Shown piece after piece: positions 15,511 to 22,760 of a DNA stretch of 33,875 nt. Location: NCBI GenBank assembly GCA_017405765.1, contig JAFQZS010000037.1, positions 1 through 33,875 of the forward strand, in the 5' to 3' direction. Source of the stretch: Clostridia bacterium (GTDB lineage Bacteria > Bacillota > Clostridia > Oscillospirales > RGIG577). The notes under the pieces are model-generated. The model searched no databases. It was not told where the DNA came from and saw only the letters and a program-made list of their open reading frames with translations. The position numbers and the translations under genes were made by a program. Position 1 is the stretch's first letter. Each line of letters begins with the position of its first letter.

Positions 15511-17210
15511 TGGATACTTATTCCCGGATCGGCCGTGCGATATATGATCTGCCCGAGCGCTTAGTATATGTTATATTTGCGCTTGTAATGATCATAAAAG
15601 GCGGATATTACGGATTTTTATATAACCCCGTACTTGATGATTTTATTCAATATCACGCCTACACCCTTTATCAGGACCCGTTTGAGAATATAATTCTGAA
15701 AATGGGGCTGTTTTCAGCACGTCCGTTTGCAGCAGTATTCGACATATATTTTTGGTCGGGCTTTTGGAATGATATGCGCCTGGCAAGTCTTATTATAACT
15801 GCGCTTTATATACTTTCGGGAATACTTATATACCGCATATTTTCAAGGCATTTTAAAACGACGCCCGTGTTTTTGTTTGTTTACGGACTTATACCGCTCG
15901 GCAGCGAGGCCGTAAACTGGCTGTCGGCTTCGTCGCGTATGATCGTGCCGCTGTTTTTTTTAGGGCTTTCACTTACACTGCTTCAATTCGGCTTTGACAC
16001 GCAAGGCCCCGTAAAAAAAGCGGCGGGACATGTGACGGGTACGTTTTTATTATTCGTATCTATGGCATTTTATGAGCAGATAACGATAATCGCTTTTATA
16101 CTGGCGTGCGCGCTGCTCATAGCGAACAAAAAGCGCGCCCTTCATTATCTTATCGTGGCAATACCTTCTGCGGCAATAGCTTATTTTTACCTTTTCGCAA
16201 ATAAAACGTCCATATACACGGGACGCATGAACATAGTTGATTTTCAAGCTCCCGCAGAAGAGCTTTCACGTCATTTTGGCGCGGCCTTCAACGTAGTATT
16301 CGATCTGCTTTTTGAGATAAGCCGCAGCGCCGTGATAAGCGGGTTTACAAAAGGCCTTAAAATACTGAAAAACGACGGCAGTATCATTTTTATAATACTG
16401 CTCATATTGGCGGTAATTGCCGTGTTTTTTACGGTGTTTTTTCATGCCGCAAAAGAAAAACGGCTCGGGGAAGACAAAAGGCAGAATTATTTAGTGCTGC
16501 TTCTTGCGTTTATTCTGATCTTTTTGCCGCTCTTTTTGTTTGTGTTTATTCAAAATCCATGGATAAGCCTTAGAAATGTCTTTCCGTCGGCAATAGGGAT
16601 CGCGCTCCTTTTGGACCTTGTATTTAAGTGGCTTCTTTTTAATAAATACGTAAGAGGCGCAGCGATGGCTGTTATATGCTTTGTTTTTATAATTGTCAAT
16701 GTCGCTGAGCTTAATGATTACCTGCTTGTGGGACAAATTGACCGCATTATCGCCGAAAACACTTTAAATGTTTTGGAAAACGAAGAGGAACGCCCCGCCG
16801 CAGTCGTTGTTTTAAACACTCGCGACACATACGTAGATACTGCTCTGCGCTACCATGAGCATATCAATAATATAACGTCGAGCGACTGGGCTTATAAAGG
16901 GGCGCTTTACGCCGTTTCGGACAGTCTTGACGCGCCGGATATATATCCGCTTCACGACGGTCCCGTATGGAGATTATACCCTGAATTTGACGCTGATAAA
17001 ATTGACGCTTATTATTATATGGACGATGAGTTTGTGCTCCATAAGCTTAGGGTGGTCTCATATAATGAGAACTTCTCACTATACGATGGAGAAAAGCTCT
17101 ATGCCGAGCTGTTAAGATGGGATTATAAAGACCCGTCTGTAAAGCTTTATGATAATAACAAGTCGCCTGATACATTCTCGTACTATGGCGACTTTGAGGT
17201 GAAACAATGA
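15510..17210 (+). CDS. Multi-pass membrane protein, GT-C glycosyltransferase-like
   Basis: A 566-residue membrane protein with about 10-12 hydrophobic segments up to residue 410 and a soluble C-terminal domain of about 150 residues. After the first membrane segment comes NPVLDDFIQYHAY (Asp43-Asp44); a pair of acidic residues in the first outer loop is typical of GT-C enzymes that use polyprenyl-phosphate sugars. YGLIPLGSEAVNWLSASSR near 130 resembles GtrII/mannosyltransferase-like proteins. I recognise no specific family. The next gene is GtrA-like (start overlaps this stop, ATGA), a common partner for such transferases, so the pair may flip and transfer a lipid-linked sugar. The start is ATG 15510, inside the rpe stop; a GTG one codon earlier is also possible. 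Confidence 0.7.
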   Translation: MDTYSRIGRAIYDLPERLVYVIFALVMIIKGGYYGFLYNPVLDDFIQYHAYTLYQDPFENIILKMGLFSARPFAAVFDIYFWSGFWNDMRLASLIITALYILSGILIYRIFSRHFKTTPVFLFVYGLIPLGSEAVNWLSASSRMIVPLFFLGLSLTLLQFGFDTQGPVKKAAGHVTGTFLLFVSMAFYEQITIIAFILACALLIANKKRALHYLIVAIPSAAIAYFYLFANKTSIYTGRMNIVDFQAPAEELSRHFGAAFNVVFDLLFEISRSAVISGFTKGLKILKNDGSIIFIILLILAVIAVFFTVFFHAAKEKRLGEDKRQNYLVLLLAFILIFLPLFLFVFIQNPWISLRNVFPSAIGIALLLDLVFKWLLFNKYVRGAAMAVICFVFIIVNVAELNDYLLVGQIDRIIAENTLNVLENEEERPAAVVVLNTRDTYVDTALRYHEHINNITSSDWAYKGALYAVSDSLDAPDIYPLHDGPVWRLYPEFDADKIDAYYYMDDEFVLHKLRVVSYNENFSLYDGEKLYAELLRWDYKDPSVKLYDNNKSPDTFSYYGDFEVKQ

Positions 17211-17779
17211 TAAGACCCTTCGGACTGAGCGAAGAAGAGACGCGAAAGTTTATAAGATTCTGCATGGTCGGCCTTTCTAATTCCGTCATCGACGTTCTCG
17301 TCTTCGTGCTCTGTTATTACTTATTTCATTTGAATACATATATATGCCAGGTCATTGCCTTTATGACGGCAACGCTCAACAGCTACATACTGAACAGTCG
17401 CTTTACGTTCAGGACCCGCGATAGACTTCTGAGCAAAAAGATGGTGATGTTCTATATGCTAAACGTCATCACCATGGGCATCAGCATCGTCTTTATCTAT
17501 CTTTTCCACGACTTGATCGGTCTGAACGCGTTCCTTGCGAAGCTGATCGCCAGCCCTCTCGTTTTTATGGTGAATTACCTGGGCAGCCGCCTCATCATAT
17601 TCAAGGGCGAGGACGAAAACATAATGAAGCTCGTCCTTTTGCGAATGAAAGAGCAGCGACTGCTTAAAAAAGAAGCAAAAAGGCTGGGCGTAAGCCTTGA
17701 ACAGTTGAGAATGCTGAAAGCCCCCTTGTCCGCTTCGGACAGCGGCTCTCCCGAGCAGAACGACAGCGCGCCGGATTAA
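17207..17779 (+). CDS. GtrA-family membrane protein
   Basis: A 190-residue protein with four membrane segments (about residues 17-38, 44-62, 83-101 and 109-128) and a charged C-terminal tail of about 55 residues. FIRFCMVGLSNSVIDVLVF and the motif ATLNSYILNSRFTFR are signatures of the GtrA family (PF04138), thought to flip or help translocate polyprenyl-phosphate-linked sugars. The ATG overlaps the previous stop (ATGA), indicating translational coupling with the GT-C-like protein. The tail contains KKEAKRLGVSLEQLRML and is longer than usual for the family. Confidence 0.88.
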   Translation: MIRPFGLSEEETRKFIRFCMVGLSNSVIDVLVFVLCYYLFHLNTYICQVIAFMTATLNSYILNSRFTFRTRDRLLSKKMVMFYMLNVITMGISIVFIYLFHDLIGLNAFLAKLIASPLVFMVNYLGSRLIIFKGEDENIMKLVLLRMKEQRLLKKEAKRLGVSLEQLRMLKAPLSASDSGSPEQNDSAPD

Positions 17780-17806
17780 CCTTTTTCCCTCGGTATCCAT
17801 ATATTA
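17779..17806 (+). promoter_or_regulatory. Sigma-K-like promoter before the orphan tail-anchored protein
   Basis: AC (17779-17780), 17 bp, then CATATATTA (17798-17806), which fits the sigma-K pattern AC-N17-CATANNNTA exactly. It would start transcription about 30 nt ahead of the ATG at 17844. The pattern is short, so chance matches are possible in a window of this size. Confidence 0.4.
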
Positions 17807-17843
17807 TGGTGATATTCAATATGAATTTACCGGGGGATACTTT

Positions 17844-18695
17844 ATGTCTGCACTTAAAATCAAAATGCTGTCTCTGCGTGCTGCGGGCACGGCTTATATC
17901 CGTGTAAAAAAAGCCGCCGAGCATCTTTGTGACGAAAACTTCGTTTTCGATTTTCTTCCCAGGGTCTCTTCGATTTATGAGGAAAGCGACAAAGGAAGGC
18001 TGCTGCGCGAAAAAGCGTTCACCGATAAATGCGATCTTCTTGTAGTCTTCTTTTATCCCCACGCCTTTAACGCTTCCATGATGATATTGCTTGAAGCCAT
18101 GGAGTATTTTGACCGTGTAATAATAGTTTCGGACGCCTCTTTTGAATGTGCCTTTGATATATCCGCTTTTTCTCAATGCATGTGTATCGACGCTAAAGAG
18201 TGCGACGGCTCGGCGGGCTCGGTCGTTGATACGCTTGGTTTTATTCGTACATATGGCGCGTCTTTGCTTTACTCGTCGCCGTCATATATAAATTACGGTC
18301 CGGACGCAGAGTGTGCTCTCAGTATAATATCATATGACGCAGAAAAAGCGTTTACTGCAAAACAAAAGCGCTGGGCAGCTTCAAGGCTTTTAAGAGGCGG
18401 TTCGTTTATCCGTGAGCTTTTTATGCTTTTTAATATTGACGGGCAAAAAAAAGACGTGCTTTTTAGAGACATTAAAAAAGCGGAAGAATATCTCGAGCGA
18501 TGTGTGCCGTCAATAAAATTTAGCACATACGCAGACGAAGTCTTTGAAAGCATAACAAATTGTATAAAATGTTCTTCTTTATCGGTAGATGCGCAAAATG
18601 AAGATACGCCTGAAACGCGAAGCATATTCATCTGCGCCATGATACTTTATGTGCTCTTTTCGCTGACTTGCGCAGTCATTTTGCTTATTGACTGA
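17844..18695 (+). CDS. Unrecognised protein with a C-terminal membrane anchor
   Basis: A 283-residue protein that I do not recognise. The N-terminal half looks alpha/beta: DKCDLLVVFFYPHAF and YFDRVIIVSD alternate hydrophobic strands with helices, as in Rossmann- or TIR-like folds. The middle is helical and basic (AKQKRWAASRLLRGG), and KKAEEYLERCVPS follows. The C-terminus has a single hydrophobic helix (about residues 260-281, ICAMILYVLFSLTC) ending two or three residues before the stop, as in tail-anchored proteins. A GGGGG-rich ribosome site precedes ATG 17844. It stands alone, between the gtrA gene and the NusG-II promoter, behind a sigma-K-like promoter, so a mother-cell sporulation role is possible but unproven. 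No signal peptide or enzyme motif is seen. Confidence 0.75.
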   Translation: MSALKIKMLSLRAAGTAYIRVKKAAEHLCDENFVFDFLPRVSSIYEESDKGRLLREKAFTDKCDLLVVFFYPHAFNASMMILLEAMEYFDRVIIVSDASFECAFDISAFSQCMCIDAKECDGSAGSVVDTLGFIRTYGASLLYSSPSYINYGPDAECALSIISYDAEKAFTAKQKRWAASRLLRGGSFIRELFMLFNIDGQKKDVLFRDIKKAEEYLERCVPSIKFSTYADEVFESITNCIKCSSLSVDAQNEDTPETRSIFICAMILYVLFSLTCAVILLID

Positions 18696-18717
18696 GCTTA
18701 ATGCACAGTGGTATAAT
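18688..18717 (+). promoter_or_regulatory. Sigma-A promoter of the NusG-II/Gx-transporter pair
   Basis: TTGACT (18688-18693) and TATAAT (18712-18717) are 18 bp apart. The -35 overlaps the stop codon of the preceding gene, and a large palindrome follows the -10 directly. Confidence 0.75.
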
Positions 18718-18747
18718 ATATAAAGTTAGGAGTGTCTAACTTTATAT
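18718..18747. promoter_or_regulatory. Perfect 12-bp inverted repeat at the transcription start (operator or hairpin)
   Basis: ATATAAAGTTAG and CTAACTTTATAT are exact reverse complements separated by 6 nt, placed immediately after the TATAAT box. A repressor bound here would block initiation. As RNA it would be an AU-rich hairpin ending 6 nt before the ribosome site. The half-site does not match a regulator box I can name. Confidence 0.7.
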
Positions 18748-18767
18748 GCTTTAACGGAGGTCGAAAC

Positions 18768-19136
18768 ATGTTGTTTAAGCGCGGCGATATTATTATAATA
18801 ATAGTGCTTATAGTATGCGCGGCGCTTATTTATATGGCGCCTGCAGCGAATAATGACGCCGATACGCTCGTCATAACTGTAGACGGCAAAGAATACCGCC
18901 GTATCGATCTTTCCGATAAAGACTATTATGAAACTATCGAAATAGACGGAAAGTATAAAAACATAATCGAAGTAAAAAACGGCTCCGCTGCATTTATATA
19001 TGCAGACTGTCCCGACGGCGACTGCGTGAGATCCGGCGTACTGTCGCCGCGTCATAATTTTGCGGCATGTCTTCCTAACAGGGTCAGCATTTCTATAGTA
19101 TCAAGCGGCAGCGAGCTGGATGCGCTGGCAGGATAG
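18768..19136 (+). CDS. NusG domain II-containing membrane-anchored protein
   Basis: A 122-residue protein with one N-terminal membrane segment (about residues 7-24, DIIIIIVLIVCAALIY) and an extracytoplasmic NusG_II domain (PF07009) with the conserved cysteine block ADCPDGDCVRSG near residues 83-95. The domain is unrelated in function to transcription factor NusG. In Firmicutes it is regularly found with Gx transporters, ApbE and Rnf-like electron-transfer genes. Start 18768 is set by ACGGAGG 7 nt upstream, after the palindrome. The partner gene begins 9 nt downstream. Its role is unknown; the paired cysteines suggest redox or cofactor binding. Confidence 0.85.
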   Translation: MLFKRGDIIIIIVLIVCAALIYMAPAANNDADTLVITVDGKEYRRIDLSDKDYYETIEIDGKYKNIIEVKNGSAAFIYADCPDGDCVRSGVLSPRHNFAACLPNRVSISIVSSGSELDALAG

Positions 19137-19145
19137 GAGGGACGA

Positions 19146-19673
19146 ATGGAAAAAAGCAAAACTCATGATATCGCCGTTCTCGCGATACTTACGACATTGG
19201 CGCTCGTGCTTTCTTTATTTGACAATCTGCTTTCGCTTGCAGTACCGATACCGCTTCCCGGATTTAAAATAGGCGTCGCAAATCTTGTGACATTGTTTCT
19301 TGTAATGTACTTTGCGCTTCCCAAAGCCTTATGCGTCGTTTTTTTGCGCTGTCTCATTTCATCGATATACAGCGGAGGAATAACAGTATTTTTGATTTCG
19401 CTTTCGGGCGGCGTACTCAGCGTTCTTGCAATGTATTTTATAAAATACGCTCTTAAAGACAACGTATCGCAGATAGGCATAAGCATATTCGGCGCCGCAT
19501 GCCACAACCTCGGTCAGGTGATAATGGTAATAATCCTGCTTTTGAGCCCGTCGTACATTTTTTATCTGCCGATACTTTTGATAGTATCGCTGTTTACGGG
19601 ATTTATAATAGGCTTTATAGGGCTTAAAGCATACCCGAAAATCGCCGCTTTCACAAAACTTGAAACGCGCTGA
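19146..19673 (+). CDS. Gx transporter family protein (heptaprenyl diphosphate synthase component I-like)
   Basis: A 175-residue membrane protein with about five hydrophobic segments. IPLPGFKIGVANLVTLFLVMYF and RCLISSIYSGG are characteristic of the Hpre_diP_synt_I family (PF07456), now seen as ECF-type or Gx transporter S-component-like proteins rather than true synthase subunits. It is coupled to the NusG-II gene (9-nt gap, AGGAGGG ribosome site). The pair probably transports or handles a precursor of quinone, flavin or a related cofactor, but the substrate is not known. A strong terminator follows. Confidence 0.82.
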   Translation: MEKSKTHDIAVLAILTTLALVLSLFDNLLSLAVPIPLPGFKIGVANLVTLFLVMYFALPKALCVVFLRCLISSIYSGGITVFLISLSGGVLSVLAMYFIKYALKDNVSQIGISIFGAACHNLGQVIMVIILLLSPSYIFYLPILLIVSLFTGFIIGFIGLKAYPKIAAFTKLETR

Positions 19674-19697
19674 CAAAGAGCATTTTCAAAAAAAACG

Positions 19698-19743
19698 GAC
19701 TGTGAAAAAAGATTTCTTTCATCTTTTTTTCACAGTCTTTTTT
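19698..19743 (+). terminator. Rho-independent terminator after the Gx transporter
   Basis: GACTGTGAAAAAAGAT pairs with ATCTTTTTTTCACAGTC (one bulged T) across a 7-nt loop and is followed by TTTTTTC. The A run in front could allow weak termination in the other direction as well. Confidence 0.88.
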
Positions 19744-19776
19744 CATATAGTGAATAATCTGCTCATATATCATCAT

Positions 19777-19809
19777 ATGACAAATTTTACGCAGAACCCA
19801 ATATAAAAT
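19777..19809 (+). promoter_or_regulatory. Candidate spoIIGA promoter with long spacer
   Basis: ATGACA (19777-19782) is followed at 19 bp by TATAAA or at 21 bp by TAAAAT. In Bacillus subtilis the spoIIG promoter has an unusually long (22 bp) spacer and depends on Spo0A. A partial inverted repeat (TCATAT ... ATATGA, 19763-19780) covers the -35. I could not see a clear TGTCGAA Spo0A box. Confidence 0.35.
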
Positions 19810-19851
19810 AATGGCGTGTGCAAAAATTCCTTTTAAAGAACGAGGCGGCAT

Positions 19852-20748
19852 ATGGGGGAAACACGTATTGTATATATTGACGTACTGTTTTTTATAAATT
19901 TTATTATTAACTGTGCTCTGATACTCTGCACGGCAAAGATGATGTCTGTGCGTGCATCTCACGGGCGCACCGCAGCTGCGGCTGCTTTAGGCGGGGCCTA
20001 CTCGATATGCATGTTTTTTCCTTCGTTTTCAACGCCTGCCTGGATAGGACTTAAGCTTATATTTGCCGCTTCTATAGTAACTGCGGCCTTCGGATTTAAA
20101 AATATACGATACCTTTTAAGGTGTACGGCGGCCTTTCTTTTGATGAACTTGTTGTTCGGAGGCGCCGCTTTCGCGCTTTTTTACCTAACCCCGCTTGTCA
20201 GCGAAGAAAAAATGCTTCAAAACAACGGCGTTTTTTATTTGGAGCTTTCGCTTCCCGTATTACTTACGGTCTGCGCGATATCATATATCATACTGAATTA
20301 TGCGCTCTATTTATTTAAACGGCGCATATATACAAAAGAACAGATCATAGATATACGTATTTCACTCGGTGCAAAAAGCTGTATGCTGCGCGCCATGTGC
20401 GACAGCGGGAATATGCTTAAAACTCCTGTCGAGCATAAGCCGGTCATCGTTTGTGAGCTTTCGGCTCTGTCGGACATATTAAGCCCACAGGATTCGGCCG
20501 CGCTGTCGGGAGAGGGCGGCGCCGAGCCGTCGCTAGGCATAATTTTTTTGCCGTATACGTCGCTCGGAGCAAAAAACGGACTTATTCCGGCATTTTTTGC
20601 AGATGAGGCAACATATTATATAAATAAAGGCGAGCTTAAAACAAGCAAGGTACCTGTTGCCGTAAGCCGCGCTCGTCTCACGGATGACGGCCGAATAAAT
20701 GCGCTGGTGAACCCTGCGGCATTTGATGCAAAAGACGGGGAGGCATAA
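19852..20748 (+). CDS. spoIIGA: Sigma-E processing peptidase SpoIIGA
   Basis: SpoIIGA (298 residues) is the membrane aspartic protease that cleaves the pro-sequence from sigma-E in the mother cell after signalling from the forespore. Five hydrophobic segments fill residues 5-155; the C-terminal cytosolic protease domain holds the catalytic motif CDSGN at 183-187, with the active Asp at 184, as in the family. Length is normal. The gene overlaps nothing but lies directly before sigE (3-nt gap, and the sigE ribosome site sits in its last codons), the conserved order in endospore formers. The ribosome site (GAGGCGG) is moderate. Confidence 0.95.
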   Translation: MGETRIVYIDVLFFINFIINCALILCTAKMMSVRASHGRTAAAAALGGAYSICMFFPSFSTPAWIGLKLIFAASIVTAAFGFKNIRYLLRCTAAFLLMNLLFGGAAFALFYLTPLVSEEKMLQNNGVFYLELSLPVLLTVCAISYIILNYALYLFKRRIYTKEQIIDIRISLGAKSCMLRAMCDSGNMLKTPVEHKPVIVCELSALSDILSPQDSAALSGEGGAEPSLGIIFLPYTSLGAKNGLIPAFFADEATYYINKGELKTSKVPVAVSRARLTDDGRINALVNPAAFDAKDGEA

Positions 20749-20750
20749 AA

Positions 20751-21452
20751 ATGATCAAGACTTTAAAAAAAATCTCATTATTGTTAAGGCGTCTCGGGCG
20801 CGATGCGGTCTTCTATATAGGCGGAAGCGATACGCTTCCCGCGCCGTTATCGGTTTCTCAGGAAAACAGAGTTATCGAGCTTTTAAAAACCGATCCGTCG
20901 CGCGCTCGAAGGATACTTATAGAGCACAATTTAAGACTTGTTGTATACATCGCAAGAAAATTTGAAAATACGGGCGTAGGCATTGAAGACCTTATATCGA
21001 CCGGTACAATAGGACTTATAAAGGCTATAAATACTTATAAGCCTGAACGAAACATAAAGCTTGCTACTTATGCGTCAAGATGTGTGGAAAACGAAATACT
21101 CATGTTTTTAAGAAAAAACTCTCATACGAGCCGCGAGATCTCACTTGACGAGCCGCTTAACGTCGACTGGGACGGAAACGAACTTCTGCTTTCGGATATA
21201 TTGGGTACTTCGGGCGACGTTGTATTAAAAGAACTGGAAGACGAAGTAGACCAACGCATTCTTTTAAGCGTAATAGATAAACTCTCGCCGAGAGAACGCG
21301 AAATAATCCGCATGCGCTTCGGGTTTTGCGGCAGCGAAGAAAAAACGCAGAAAGAGGTTGCAGACGCCTTGGGAATATCTCAGTCATACATATCGCGTCT
21401 TGAAAAGAAGATCATTTTAAGGCTGCAAAAGGAAATAGCCCGCCTCGTATAA
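20751..21452 (+). CDS. sigE: RNA polymerase sporulation sigma factor sigma-E (pro-form)
   Basis: Sigma-E (233 residues) directs early mother-cell transcription. The N-terminal pro-sequence is basic and hydrophobic ([16 protein letters not shown]) and leads into [14 protein letters not shown], which matches the SpoIIGA cleavage region of known pro-sigma-E. By comparison, mature protein would begin near Tyr22; this is inferred. Region 2 ([32 protein letters not shown]) and region 4 ([34 protein letters not shown]) are intact. GGGGAGG precedes the ATG. It is cotranscribed with spoIIGA; sigG follows after 67 nt. Confidence 0.97.
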   Translation: MIKTLKKISLLLRRLGRDAVFYIGGSDTLPAPLSVSQENRVIELLKTDPSRARRILIEHNLRLVVYIARKFENTGVGIEDLISTGTIGLIKAINTYKPERNIKLATYASRCVENEILMFLRKNSHTSREISLDEPLNVDWDGNELLLSDILGTSGDVVLKELEDEVDQRILLSVIDKLSPREREIIRMRFGFCGSEEKTQKEVADALGISQSYISRLEKKIILRLQKEIARLV

Positions 21453-21473
21453 AATCGGAGTTTTCGGCAATAA

Positions 21474-21501
21474 TGTAATTATCCAAATAATTGGAAATCA
21501 T
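21474..21501 (+). promoter_or_regulatory. Candidate sigma-F/sigma-G promoter for sigG
   Basis: TGTAA (21474-21478) and GGAAATCAT (21493-21501) are 14 bp apart. The second element fits the sigma-F -10 pattern GGNNANANT at all but one defined base; the -35 is weak. A forespore promoter is expected here, since sigG is normally transcribed by sigma-F and then by itself. Confidence 0.3.
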
Positions 21502-21519
21502 CATGCCGGGGGCACGATA

Positions 21520-22290
21520 ATGATAAATAAAGTTGAAATCTGCGGTATGAACACTTCCAAGCTTAAAGTGCTTTCAAACGAAGAAAAGACTGCGCTTATG
21601 GAAAGGATACGAAGCGGTGACAAAGAGGCGAGAGAAGAGTTCATAAACGGAAATTTAAGACTTGTACTCAGCATAATACAGCGATTTTATAATCGCGGAG
21701 AGTCGGCCGACGATCTTTTTCAGATCGGCTGCGTCGGTCTTATCAAAGCGATCGATAACTTTGACACCAGCCACGGGGTGCTGTTCTCAACATATGCCGT
21801 GCCCATGATAATAGGGGAGATACGCCGCTATCTGAGAGACAACAACTCGATACGAGTGTCACGTTCGATGCGCGATGTGGCATATAAGGCATTGGGCGTC
21901 AGAGAAAAAATAATGAATCGCGATCTGAAAGAACCCACTATCGACGAGATCGCGCGCGAAATGGGGCAAAATAAAGAAGACATAGTATTCGCGCTTGAAG
22001 CGATATGCGATCCGGTATCGTTATATGAGCCTATATATTCAGACGGCGGCGATACGATATATGTAATGGACCAGCTTAAAGATAATAAGAATTCAGACGA
22101 AATATGGCTTGAGCATATAGCGCTCAGAGAAGCTATGGACAGATTGAACGACAGAGAGCGCGAAATATTAAAACTTAGGTTTTTCGAGGGACGCACTCAA
22201 ATGGAGGTGGCAGCCGATATAGGGATTTCGCAGGCCCAGGTAAGCCGCCTCGAAAAGAGCGCCATATCCCATGTGAAGAAAAATATATAG
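21520..22290 (+). CDS. sigG: RNA polymerase sporulation sigma factor sigma-G
   Basis: Sigma-G (256 residues) directs late forespore transcription. The N-terminal KVEICGMNTSKLKVLS is the conserved sigma-G leader that helps distinguish it from sigma-F. Regions 2 (NLRLVLSIIQRFYNRGE, DDLFQIGCVGLIKAIDNFD), 3 (RDLKEPTIDEIAREMG) and 4 (LNDREREILKLRFFEGRTQMEVAADIGISQAQVSRLE) are complete. A GGGGG ribosome site lies 8 nt before the ATG. The order spoIIGA-sigE-sigG is the classic endospore-former arrangement. A wobble-rich hairpin follows the gene. Confidence 0.97.
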   Translation: MINKVEICGMNTSKLKVLSNEEKTALMERIRSGDKEAREEFINGNLRLVLSIIQRFYNRGESADDLFQIGCVGLIKAIDNFDTSHGVLFSTYAVPMIIGEIRRYLRDNNSIRVSRSMRDVAYKALGVREKIMNRDLKEPTIDEIAREMGQNKEDIVFALEAICDPVSLYEPIYSDGGDTIYVMDQLKDNKNSDEIWLEHIALREAMDRLNDREREILKLRFFEGRTQMEVAADIGISQAQVSRLEKSAISHVKKNI

Positions 22291-22301
22291 GATGCGAAAA
22301 A

Positions 22302-22333
22302 GCATGTGGGGCGGGTAATACCGCTCCATATGC
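22302..22333 (+). terminator. Long G-U-tolerant hairpin between sigG and the ylmC-like gene
   Basis: GCATGTGGGGCGG pairs with CCGCTCCATATGC as RNA over 13 positions with two G-U wobbles and a 6-nt loop (GUAAUA). Only a weak U-poor tail follows, so it may be an attenuator, a partial terminator or an RNA-stability element rather than a full terminator. It shows pairing only at the RNA level. Confidence 0.5.
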
Positions 22334-22365
22334 TTAATCAGATATATACTTTAGGGGGAATAATT

Positions 22366-22659
22366 ATGCCTGAACTATATCTCAGCGTGACTAAACTGAG
22401 AGCAAAAGACGTCGTTAATATAAATAACGGCTGTAAGCTGGGATACCTTCACGACGTTAATTTCGAATCATCTGAGGGGCGCGCCGTTTCATTTGTCGTG
22501 CTGGGGCCGCGAAGGTTTTTCGGATTATTCGGAAGGACGGACGACTACGTTATACCGTGGAGCGATATAAAAACGATAGGAGACGACGTGATACTTATAG
22601 ACTCAAAACACCTTGGCTATACGAAAAACATTCCGAGATTAAAAAATCGAGACGTATAA
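22366..22659 (+). CDS. YlmC/YmxH-family sporulation protein (PRC-barrel)
   Basis: A 97-residue protein with a single PRC-barrel-like domain: LRAKDVVNINNGCKLGYLHDVNFE, then SFVVLGPRRFFGLFG, then DDYVIPWSDIKTIGDDVILID. This is the YlmC/YmxH family, widely conserved in endospore formers and often beside sporulation sigma genes. The function is not known. The start at 22366 is set by AGGGGGAA about 6 nt upstream; a longer frame starting at 22306 would cover the hairpin. Its position 75 nt after sigG suggests late forespore expression. Confidence 0.88.
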   Translation: MPELYLSVTKLRAKDVVNINNGCKLGYLHDVNFESSEGRAVSFVVLGPRRFFGLFGRTDDYVIPWSDIKTIGDDVILIDSKHLGYTKNIPRLKNRDV

Positions 22660-22760
22660 AATTAACCGTTTGTCTATTTACTAAATCAGCCGCTTAGTAT
22701 AGAATATAGAATATCTGCATTTAAAAGAATTTTTCATGTGATGTTTTACGGAGGTTTAAA

